From positions 1-7,767 of the forward strand of contig JAFGJF010000681.1 of assembly GCA_016929205.1 (NCBI GenBank): a stretch of DNA of 7,767 bases, given 5' to 3'. The stretch is from Anaerolineae bacterium (GTDB taxonomy: Bacteria > Chloroflexota > Anaerolineae > JAFGEY01). Numbering within the stretch: position 1 is the stretch's first letter; each line of letters starts with the position of its first letter. The notes below the pieces were generated by a model that was given only the letters and a program-made list of their open reading frames with translations, made no database searches and had not been told where the DNA came from. Below are positions 1 through 5,843 of this stretch, piece after piece. Made by a program: the position numbers and the translations under genes.

Positions 1-35
1 AATTTGTGTTGGGCTAAAGAAAGAATAGGTGCTCT

Positions 36-1019
36 ATGGCAAGACAAGTCTCGCTGAACGTCCAATACACCGTCGATCTTGTTCCCAGGGCCCCATTTCA
101 CTTTGACGCTACGATGCACAAACCGGACCATTTTCCCTCGACGGATAACACATGGTCGCCGGGAACGCGCTGGCAGACTATGCGCTGGCAGAAAACGCTG
201 CTAGGGCTCAAATTTGAGAACCGGGGCACCGTCGACCATCCCACTCTTTCACTGTCAATGTGGTCGGAAAGCGAACTGAAACCCTCCTTTATCGACAGCG
301 TGGTTGGCGAAATCCGCTACCGCTACAACCTTGATCTTGACCTGAATGCATTCTATGCTCGTTTTTTCAACGATCCGCTCCTTGGCCCGATCATCGACAC
401 CTGGCGCGGGATGCGCCCCGTGACCCACAACTCGCTTTATGAATACTTGATCGTGGCGATTGTTCTGCAAAATGCCACCGTGCGTCGCTCGGTGAACATG
501 ATGCAGACCCTTTTTGAGAACTATGGCACCCTGCTCTGTTATGATGGTCAAGCGCTGCATTGCTGTTGGGAACCGGATGCTATAAACAATGTCAATGAGC
601 AAGCGTTGCGCCAGCTCAAGGTTGGCTACCGGGCCAAGTCGATCAAACGCGTGACAAGCGCCTTTGCCCGGCAAGAGATCGACGAGTTTGCGCTGCGCAG
701 CAAATCTAAGGAAACACAGCGCGAGGCATTACTCGCGCTCTACGGCATCGGCCCGGCATCGGTGTGGTACATCCTGTTCGATGTATTCCATCAATGGGAT
801 GAATTGGATCATATCTCGCCATGGGAGCAGAAAATCTACAGCAAGCTCTTTTTCAATCGCGAGCCGGACGATCCGCTCCCGGCCGATCACATCCTTCAGA
901 CCCTGAATGAACGCTTTGGCGAGTACAGGATGCTGGCCGTTCATTACATCTGGGAAGATCTGTTCTGGAGACGGACGCACGAGCGGATAGAATGGCTGGA
1001 AAAGTTGATTAGATTGTAG
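36..1019 (+). CDS. HhH-GPD superfamily DNA glycosylase-like protein
   Basis: A 327-aa protein of the helix-hairpin-helix base-excision glycosylase fold (AlkA/OGG1 type), expected to remove damaged bases from DNA in the cytoplasm. What is visible: residues about 1-110 form a beta-rich N-terminal part with many aromatics; residues 134-165 carry the AIVLQNATVRRS helix, comparable to the QQ/NN helix of the family; residues 232-246 form the hairpin LLALYGIGPASVWYI. The following catalytic segment reads ELDHISPWEQKIYSKL. By spacing from the hairpin, the family's catalytic Asp should lie near residues 260-261, but the only Asp is D258, so activity is uncertain. The reading frame is closed by a stop at 15-17, and ATG 36 is the first start. 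AGGTG at 27-31 is a weak, close ribosome site. The gene converges on the GNAT gene with a 19-nt gap. Fold call is fairly sure; substrate is unknown. Confidence 0.75.
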   Translation: MARQVSLNVQYTVDLVPRAPFHFDATMHKPDHFPSTDNTWSPGTRWQTMRWQKTLLGLKFENRGTVDHPTLSLSMWSESELKPSFIDSVVGEIRYRYNLDLDLNAFYARFFNDPLLGPIIDTWRGMRPVTHNSLYEYLIVAIVLQNATVRRSVNMMQTLFENYGTLLCYDGQALHCCWEPDAINNVNEQALRQLKVGYRAKSIKRVTSAFARQEIDEFALRSKSKETQREALLALYGIGPASVWYILFDVFHQWDELDHISPWEQKIYSKLFFNREPDDPLPADHILQTLNERFGEYRMLAVHYIWEDLFWRRTHERIEWLEKLIRL

Positions 1020-1032
1020 GCGTTCGCACGCC
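1019..1032. terminator. Weak hairpin between convergent genes
   Basis: GGCGT (1019-1023) pairs with ACGCC (1028-1032) around a TCGC loop. It sits in the 19-nt gap between the two convergent genes, starting on the last base of the first stop codon. There is no T-run on either strand, so termination is only a guess from position. Confidence 0.2.
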
Positions 1033-1038
1033 AAGTCG

Positions 1039-1518
1039 CTACAAAAGCAGCTCCAGCTCGATCTCATCACGGAGCGGGATCCCGTCGATCCCCACCAGCG
1101 GGATCTCGGGCTTGAGCCGTCGCGAGGCGTCCAGCGCGTTGCGATGCACGGTGACGAGCACAAAGCCCCGCTTTTGATAAAAGCGCAGCGCGGCCATATT
1201 ATCGTTCGTCGTAATCAGCCACAACCGTTGGCATCCTATCGACACCGCCGTATCCCTGACAGCCCATATCAGCGAGGACCCGATCCCGATCCCTTCGATC
1301 GCGCTGTCCAGGCTTACAATCTCACATTCGTCTTCCTCGACGCGATACGTGACCAGCCCTACCGGGTCGCCTGCTTGCACCGCCGCGAATCCCGGCAGTT
1401 TGTCGGCTTGATGCATCCGGCCGCGCGAAACGACACGAGCCGATCCCCAGTGCTCAACAAGAAAACGCGTCACCCAATCTTGGTCGCCTGACAAGGGCAG
1501 AATCTCGAATGCTGTCAC
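1039..1518 (-). CDS. GNAT family N-acetyltransferase
   Basis: A 159-aa cytoplasmic GNAT protein, expected to transfer an acetyl group from acetyl-CoA to an amine; the substrate cannot be read from the sequence. Visible motifs: strand 4 and the pyrophosphate loop at residues 67-83, IVSLDSAIEGIGIGSSL, where E75 replaces the Arg/Gln usual in (R/Q)xxGxG; then motif B at 103-119, TTNDNMAALRFYQKRGF, with N105 and the usual catalytic/CoA-side Tyr at 114. The tail KPEIPLVGIDGIPLRDEIELE is a recognisable GNAT subfamily ending. Translation most likely starts at GTG 1518: the minus strand has GGGAGGGAG (1524-1532) five to six bases upstream, and no ATG fits as well. A promoter lies just above (1543-1572). 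Transcribed divergently from the membrane protein/sulfatase operon. Family call is sure; specific function is not. Confidence 0.9.
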   Translation of the reverse strand: MTAFEILPLSGDQDWVTRFLVEHWGSARVVSRGRMHQADKLPGFAAVQAGDPVGLVTYRVEEDECEIVSLDSAIEGIGIGSSLIWAVRDTAVSIGCQRLWLITTNDNMAALRFYQKRGFVLVTVHRNALDASRRLKPEIPLVGIDGIPLRDEIELELLL

Positions 1519-1542
1519 CGTGGCTCCCTCCCATCTCCGCCC

Positions 1543-1572
1543 ATTTTAACATAAACTCGATCCACTGGCCAA
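1543..1572 (-). promoter_or_regulatory. Sigma70-like promoter of the GNAT gene
   Basis: On the minus strand TTGGCC (1567-1572) is followed after 18 nt by TAAAAT (1543-1548). The predicted start of transcription is around 1536, giving a leader of about 20 nt that contains the Shine-Dalgarno sequence. Found by eye only. Confidence 0.5.
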
Positions 1573-1594
1573 GGCAAGTCTCTGGAACCGCGTT

Positions 1595-1623
1595 TTGACA
1601 ATACGAGTTCTTTGTGATATGGT
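1595..1623 (+). promoter_or_regulatory. Strong sigma70-like promoter of the membrane protein/sulfatase operon
   Basis: A perfect -35 box TTGACA (1595-1600), a 17-nt spacer and TATGGT (1618-1623), with an extended -10 TG at 1615-1616. Transcription should start near 1630, so the 34-bp palindrome at 1649-1682 would be in the leader of the first mRNA. The promoter is back-to-back with that of the GNAT gene; the two -35 boxes are 22 nt apart. Confidence 0.65.
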
Positions 1624-1648
1624 TAGCTGTAAATTCTTCAAGACCTCA

Positions 1649-1682
1649 AGACCTGACAGGTTTCTAAAAACCTTTCAGGTCT
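1649..1682. repeat. 34-bp palindromic element (AGACCTGACAGGTTT type)
   Basis: Left arm AGACCTGACAGGTTT (1649-1663) and right arm AAACCTTTCAGGTCT (1668-1682) pair at 14 of 15 positions around a CTAA loop. A partial direct copy, AAGACCTC, precedes it at 1640-1647. It ends two bases before the AGGGAG ribosome site of the next gene and has no T-run, so it is not a standard terminator. Its form suggests a dispersed REP/MITE-like intergenic repeat; only one copy is in this window. In RNA it would fold into a very stable stem next to the ribosome site. Confidence 0.7.
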
Positions 1683-1695
1683 CAGGGAGCTATCG

Positions 1696-2376
1696 ATGTC
1701 AACAACCACTCCTCTCCAATACGGCGAATATGATCACATTTACAACCGTGTTCATAACCGCCAGGTCTCACAAATCGGAAACTGGCTGATCAGCACCCTG
1801 GCCTGGGGGCCGTTGCTGCTGTGGCTCATCTGGCCTCGCTTTGATGCACGCCTGTCCTGGCACCCGCTGGTTGGATACAGCGGTGCGATCGCGCTGATCC
1901 TGAACTGGGTTTACAACGGGATTTTCGGCCTGACCCACAGACGCTGGCCCATCATAGTCGCCATCCTGGTCGCGTTCAACGCTTCATTTGCTATCGCTGC
2001 AAGACCGAACGACCTCGTCACCTTTACCGCAGTGAGCGTCGCCGGCGGTGGGTTCGTGTTCGGCATCGTAAGCGGGTTGATCGTCGTTATCGCTACTTGC
2101 CTGAACCGGGTGCAGAACTATGGCGATCTAGAAGACACGATCCTCTTGATCGCCCCGCTCGTTCAGGCAGCTATGATTGCCGGTATCACCAGCGGCGCGA
2201 TGGCGACCTATCCCGGCATGCCGTTCACCGGTCTGGCTGCGGGCTTGGCCGCGGGCGCCTTTGTGTCGTTTTTTGTCCTGCCCTGGGTGTATGGCATTAT
2301 CAACACCGTCGCCGCCATGATCGTGGACCGCAGCGACGGACACGATCCGGTCTATTGGAAAGAAGGAACAAAGTGA
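1696..2376 (+). CDS. Multi-pass membrane protein of unknown function
   Basis: A 226-aa protein that I do not recognise. Hydrophobic stretches fit about six membrane segments: roughly residues 30-46, 57-78, 84-101, 108-135, 148-170 and 176-208. Residues 1-29 are polar with several His/Tyr/Asn (GEYDHIYNRVHNRQ) and probably face the cytoplasm, as may the acidic tail DRSDGHDPVYWKEGTK. The last two segments are rich in Gly and Ala (GLAAGLAAGAF), allowing tight helix packing. No catalytic motif or transport signature is seen. ATG 1696 is preceded by AGGGAG (1685-1690) at five bases. It is the first gene of the operon; its last codons overlap the start of the next gene (GTGA, 2373-2376), pointing to translational coupling. 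The link to the sulfatase is only positional. Confidence 0.85.
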   Translation: MSTTTPLQYGEYDHIYNRVHNRQVSQIGNWLISTLAWGPLLLWLIWPRFDARLSWHPLVGYSGAIALILNWVYNGIFGLTHRRWPIIVAILVAFNASFAIAARPNDLVTFTAVSVAGGGFVFGIVSGLIVVIATCLNRVQNYGDLEDTILLIAPLVQAAMIAGITSGAMATYPGMPFTGLAAGLAAGAFVSFFVLPWVYGIINTVAAMIVDRSDGHDPVYWKEGTK

Positions 2377-2537
2377 AAATCAAACTGCATCGCCCCAAAC
2401 GTGGCTTGTGGAACTTTGCCCTGCTGCTATTCATATTGGGCGTGGTGGCCTATTTCCTGCCCATCGCCAGCGGTTTTGCCTTGTATCTCTTTGTATTCTC
2501 GGCGCTGCTCCTGCTCCTGGGAACGTGGATCATCTAG
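2373..2537 (+). CDS. Small two-helix membrane protein (54 aa)
   Basis: A 54-aa protein read from GTG 2373, in the +1-shifted frame relative to the gene before it; stop and start overlap as GTGA. AGAAGGA (2361-2367) lies five bases upstream, a good ribosome site inside the preceding gene. The sequence begins with a basic stretch (KIKLHRPKRG), followed by helices at about 11-30 (LWNFALLLFILGVVAYFLP) and 33-53 (SGFALYLFVFSALLLLLGTW), so a hairpin with both ends in the cytoplasm is likely. The basic start and double-helix form resemble small hypothetical proteins common in Chloroflexota; no function is known. The overlap, ribosome site and hydrophobic pattern make a real gene likely despite its size. 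The sulfatase starts 35 nt downstream. Confidence 0.75.
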   Translation: MKIKLHRPKRGLWNFALLLFILGVVAYFLPIASGFALYLFVFSALLLLLGTWII

Positions 2538-2572
2538 ACAACCATCAACACAATCATATAAAGGAACCAACA

Positions 2573-4186
2573 ATGCCTGACAAAAGACCGAACATTCTGT
2601 GGATCTCGTTCGAGGACACCAACCCTTTTTACGGCTGTTATGGCGATCCCATCGCCCGCACCCCAAACGTCGACCGGCTGGCGGCTGAGGGATGCCGCTG
2701 GCCCAATGCCTTTTCCACCACCGGCGTGTGCGCGCCCTCGCGATCGGCAGTGATCACCGGTATGTATCCGATCTCGATCGGCACGATGCACATGCGCACC
2801 GCGCACACCCATCCCCTGGCCCCAGAACTGCCGACGCCCTACTCGGCCGTGGTCCCGCACCAGGTTAAATGCTTTACCGAGTATTTGCGCGCCGCAGGCT
2901 ATTATTGCACCAACAACGTCAAGACCGACTATCAATTCGAGCCACCCCTGACCGCCTGGGACGAACTCAGCACGGACGCTCATTGGCGAAACCGCCCGGA
3001 CCCCAATCAGCCGTTTTTTGCCGTCTTTAACCCCACCATAACCCACGAAAGCGGCATGTGGGCCGACAAAGGCCTCGAGATCGCCTTTGATCCTCAGGCC
3101 ATCAAGCTCCCCCCATACTTGCCCGACACGCCCAAGGTGCGCGAAGCGATGGCCCGCATGTACACCAACATCGAAACGGTCGACGGGATCATGGGTGAGC
3201 TGCTCGACCAGCTCGAGCAGGATGGCCTGACCGAGAACACCGTTGTCTTTCACTGGAGCGACCACGGCCCTCTGCCCCGTGGCAAACGCTGGCCTTACGA
3301 CTCGGGCATCCACGTGCCGATGATCGTACGCTGGCCGGGCCATCTTGAGGCAAATACCGTCAGCGACCGGCTCGTCAGCACCGTCGATCTCGGACCCACC
3401 GTTCTCTCGATTGCCGGCATCGATATCCCCCGGCATATGCAAGGCCAGGCGTTCCTCGGTTCTCAAGCTGCTCCGCCGCGTGAGGTTATCTTTGCCTCGC
3501 GCGACCGTTACGACGAATCGTACGACATGATCCGCGCCGCGCGCGACAAGCGTTTCAAGTACATTCGCAACTGCCATCCCGAACTGCCCTACCTGCTGTG
3601 GATCCCTTACCGAAACCGGCATCCTATCCTGCAAGAGATGTGGCGCTTGTACATGGCCGGTGAACTCGTAGGGCCGCAGTTGCTCATGTTCCAGCCTAAC
3701 CGGCCTGTCGAGGAACTCTATGACACGCAGGCCGACCCTTACGAGATCGATAACCTAGCTGCCGATCCCGCCTATGCGCCGGAACTGGAACGGCTACGCA
3801 ATGCGCTCGACGCCTGGATCGACCAGGTTGGCGATATGGGGCGGATGGACGAGGCGCAAATGGTCCACCAATGGTATGCAAACGGAGAACAGCCGCAGAC
3901 GGCCGCGCCGTTGTTCATCCCGATTTGTGAGGACAGCCCCGGCATCCAGGCTGCGCCACAAGGGGGGCAGTTCGGCGCGCCGCTGTTGGTACAGTGCTAC
4001 TGCGCTACGCAAGGTGCGTCAATTGCCTACACTTTTCAAGAGGGTGATGCCCCGCACTGGCTGCTTTACACGGAACCGCTGCGCCTGCCTGTGGGCCAAA
4101 CCACGCTGCGGGCCAGGGCGATCCGTATCGGCTACAAGGAAAGCTCAGAGAACGCGGCCACGTTTACGGTCAAACTGACGGGTTGA
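2573..4186 (+). CDS. Type I sulfatase with chitobiase-like C-terminal domain
   Basis: A 537-aa formylglycine-dependent sulfatase (alkaline phosphatase superfamily), expected to hydrolyse a sulfate ester or sulfamate. Motifs: metal-binding start NILWISFEDTNP (residues 7-18), with E14-D15 in place of the common DD; active-site C53-A-P-S-R57 followed by SAVITG, where C53 would be oxidised to formylglycine; SDHG (229-232) with K238 in PRGKRWPYDSG. The EDxNP start and the GKRWPYDSG block resemble heparan N-sulfatase-like proteins of environmental bacteria. Residues about 448-537 look like a chitobiase/hexosaminidase C-terminal domain (LYTEPLRLPVGQTTLRARAI). No signal peptide is visible, so it may stay in the cytoplasm. 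ATG 2573 has AAGGA (2561-2565) seven bases upstream; the frame extends to 2408 but without support and over the previous gene. No maturase gene is in the window. Substrate unknown. Confidence 0.92.
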   Translation: MPDKRPNILWISFEDTNPFYGCYGDPIARTPNVDRLAAEGCRWPNAFSTTGVCAPSRSAVITGMYPISIGTMHMRTAHTHPLAPELPTPYSAVVPHQVKCFTEYLRAAGYYCTNNVKTDYQFEPPLTAWDELSTDAHWRNRPDPNQPFFAVFNPTITHESGMWADKGLEIAFDPQAIKLPPYLPDTPKVREAMARMYTNIETVDGIMGELLDQLEQDGLTENTVVFHWSDHGPLPRGKRWPYDSGIHVPMIVRWPGHLEANTVSDRLVSTVDLGPTVLSIAGIDIPRHMQGQAFLGSQAAPPREVIFASRDRYDESYDMIRAARDKRFKYIRNCHPELPYLLWIPYRNRHPILQEMWRLYMAGELVGPQLLMFQPNRPVEELYDTQADPYEIDNLAADPAYAPELERLRNALDAWIDQVGDMGRMDEAQMVHQWYANGEQPQTAAPLFIPICEDSPGIQAAPQGGQFGAPLLVQCYCATQGASIAYTFQEGDAPHWLLYTEPLRLPVGQTTLRARAIRIGYKESSENAATFTVKLTG

Positions 4187-4235
4187 GAATAAGGAGGGTG
4201 CGATGCCAGAACCAAATGTTGGGCTGTTTTGACAT
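4170..4235 (-). other. Facing ribosome site and ATG, sulfatase-like first residues
   Basis: On the minus strand, AAGGAG (4241-4246) overlaps the stop codon of the 495-aa gene and is followed after five bases by ATG 4235. The 21-codon frame begins MSKQPNI, which resembles the N-terminus of many bacterial sulfatases, and then turns into WFWHRTLLILNPSV as it enters the 3' end of the sulfatase gene on the other strand. It may be a decapitated gene remnant; the resemblance is only seven residues long. Confidence 0.3.
4203..4232 (+). other. Strong ribosome site and ATG leading to a 9-codon frame
   Basis: Five bases after the sulfatase stop, AAGGAGGG (4191-4198) is followed by ATG 4203 and the short frame MPEPNVGLF, ending at TGA 4230-4232. 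The ribosome site is better than any other in the operon, yet nothing follows it. It could be the start of a lost fourth operon gene, or chance. The frame has no recognisable product. Confidence 0.3.
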
Positions 4236-4244
4236 CTCGGCTCC

Positions 4245-5732
4245 TTAATCAAAAGGCCGGGTGTGTGTCCAATTCCAATCCTGCATGCAAAAGAACTCGA
4301 TTGGGTTGTGGAACGGATCTTGTTCCTGAACACTTGCAACTGCCACCGTCTGCTCGCTGCGACTTTGTCGGGCCATAGACACCTCATCCAGGATAACGCG
4401 CGCGCAGCCGTCGATCCGTTCAACAGCTTTGACCCGGACTGGGTCGAGAACGGGTTGTGTCAGCTGCAGTTCGTCGAAAAGGTGCGCTCGTTCTTCAATC
4501 CACCCGTCATCCTGAAAAAGCAAGAATGTCTCTTTGCGTCCCGTGAGAATGGCCTCACGCTCGATATTGAGCAGCGATTCGAAAAATGCCGTTTCCCCAA
4601 TTCTTGTGGAGAGCCCAAGCCATTGAATCAAAAACAAGGAGTACAGGCGCGTGCCTTTGAGGGAAAAGAACATACGGGGCAGTTCTTCCATCCCGTGTCG
4701 ATCGACAATGCGCCTGAGCAGTGGGGCCTGGGTGATGTCCTGGTTGCCGTACCAGGCGGCATACTCATCGGCGATCGACCTTTGAAGCTGGTTCATATCC
4801 TGGGCTAACAAAGAAGTGGACGCCTTGGCAATCATACCATACGCCACCCAATAGGTCAGCGAATCGAGCATACTTTCGCCATATACGCCGTCAACCGGGA
4901 TGCCGGACAGCCAGGGAGATGAGAGGACCAACGTTCCGTCTCGTTCTAGCGCCTCCTGCGGGTCGGAAAGCATGGTCGCCGGGGTCTGTGTGGAAAAGTC
5001 GATCTCGATCTTGTTGATTGCCGCGCAATGCATCACCACGGCACAAACGTCGCCCACCACCTGGCCGATGCGCGCCTCCAGGGGCGCAATGTAGGGCTGG
5101 TCGCGTTTGTGGTAGCGAACAAATACGCTTCCATATCGCACCCGGATCGGAGCTTGCCAGAATGTCTCATCGGGCGCGGTGTGTACCCATCCCCGGGCGG
5201 TCTGGCGATAAAAGCGCATCCGGCGTACCGGTGGTTCTCCTTCAATCACCTCAACCCAGGCTACATCACGTTGCAAATTGACGTCCACGATCTCTGCAGG
5301 AAGCACTGGCGCACACCGGTTCAGCGGATCGTTGTCCAGCGGCTGCCAGGGGTAGGGTGCGCCACGCGTCTCAAACTCGGTGCAGTTTGGATTGATCCGC
5401 GTGACTTGCCGCGTGTACCAGCCAAACGCGGCGCTGTCCTGCTGAGCCAGGAAACGCGTCTTGTCGCCCTGGGCAAAAGCCCGTGCTTCCAGGTCGATCA
5501 CATTTTGTATCTGGAAGGTGATTTTGCGCTGTGCTTCCAGAAAAGTGTACCGCACGACAAAATAGCTCGTCGTCGACAAGGCAAAGACAATCGCCGCCAG
5601 CGTGATCCATACCCGCTTTGAGACCCTGCCAAACAGGCTGAGCCAGCGGCGCTTTTCGGTCTGGGCAATGGTTTCCCATTCCCCTTCCTCTTCGCCGCCA
5701 GCCAGCCACTCAAATTCCACCTGTCTTTTCAT
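4245..5732 (-). CDS. Membrane-anchored protein with two NTF2-like repeats, function unknown
   Basis: A 495-aa protein I cannot name. Residues 1-40 are polar and end in a basic stretch (KRRWLSLFGRVSKR); one membrane segment follows at 41-60, so about 430 residues are probably outside the membrane. Residues 76-190 and 386-495 look like copies of one domain: IDLEARAFAQGDKTRFLAQQD (79-99) aligns without gaps to LNIEREAILTGRKETFLLFQD (388-408), and GWVHTAP (181-187) to NWTHTRP (487-493). The pattern, a helix with xGD/K, then strands ending in W-x-H-T, fits an NTF2/SnoaL-like fold. The middle (about 195-385) recalls the layout of MA-type gluzincin peptidases but has no HExxH. ATG 5732 has only a weak ribosome site (TAGG). 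It has its own promoter, inside the gap after ada. Gene reality is sure; domain calls are inference. Confidence 0.85.
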   Translation of the reverse strand: MKRQVEFEWLAGGEEEGEWETIAQTEKRRWLSLFGRVSKRVWITLAAIVFALSTTSYFVVRYTFLEAQRKITFQIQNVIDLEARAFAQGDKTRFLAQQDSAAFGWYTRQVTRINPNCTEFETRGAPYPWQPLDNDPLNRCAPVLPAEIVDVNLQRDVAWVEVIEGEPPVRRMRFYRQTARGWVHTAPDETFWQAPIRVRYGSVFVRYHKRDQPYIAPLEARIGQVVGDVCAVVMHCAAINKIEIDFSTQTPATMLSDPQEALERDGTLVLSSPWLSGIPVDGVYGESMLDSLTYWVAYGMIAKASTSLLAQDMNQLQRSIADEYAAWYGNQDITQAPLLRRIVDRHGMEELPRMFFSLKGTRLYSLFLIQWLGLSTRIGETAFFESLLNIEREAILTGRKETFLLFQDDGWIEERAHLFDELQLTQPVLDPVRVKAVERIDGCARVILDEVSMARQSRSEQTVAVASVQEQDPFHNPIEFFCMQDWNWTHTRPFD

Positions 5733-5793
5733 CGTAGCCTATTACATTCGAACAAAAAGAATTTTGTCGGTTATTTGCTCAAATGGGATCGCT

Positions 5794-5807
5794 GCAATCT
5801 CGATTGC
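5794..5807. promoter_or_regulatory. Palindrome at the predicted transcription start, possible operator
   Basis: GCAATC (5794-5799) and GATTGC (5802-5807) are perfect inverted copies separated by two bases. The site starts two bases downstream of the -10 box of the 495-aa gene and covers the predicted start of transcription, where a repressor could bind. No protein is suggested by the sequence. Confidence 0.35.
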
Positions 5808-5808
5808 C

Positions 5809-5837
5809 ATTATAACACTACCCCCATTCACAGGCAA
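5809..5837 (-). promoter_or_regulatory. Sigma70-like promoter of the 495-aa membrane protein gene
   Basis: On the minus strand TTGCCT (5832-5837), a 17-nt spacer and a perfect TATAAT (5809-5814). Transcription should start near 5802, leaving a leader of about 70 nt. The -35 box is only six bases beyond the ada stop codon, so read-through from ada may add to expression. Confidence 0.65.
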
Positions 5838-5843
5838 ACGTTG

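Noticed and set aside
1..35. Ada box upstream of the glycosylase gene, which would place it in the Ada regulon
   Set aside because: The 35 visible bases contain no AAT-N6-GCAA pattern; anything further upstream is outside the window.
2534..3634. 366-codon open frame on the minus strand
   Set aside because: It is antisense to the sulfatase core motifs, has no ribosome site and its product looks like low-complexity GC-rich shadow coding.
4238..4259. Terminator between the convergent sulfatase and 495-aa genes
   Set aside because: CGGCTCCTT can pair with AAGGCCG only with a two-base bulge and no T-run follows on either strand.
5028..5621. 197-codon open frame on the plus strand
   Set aside because: It lies antisense inside the 495-aa gene, whose internal repeat and promoter make the minus strand the coding one.
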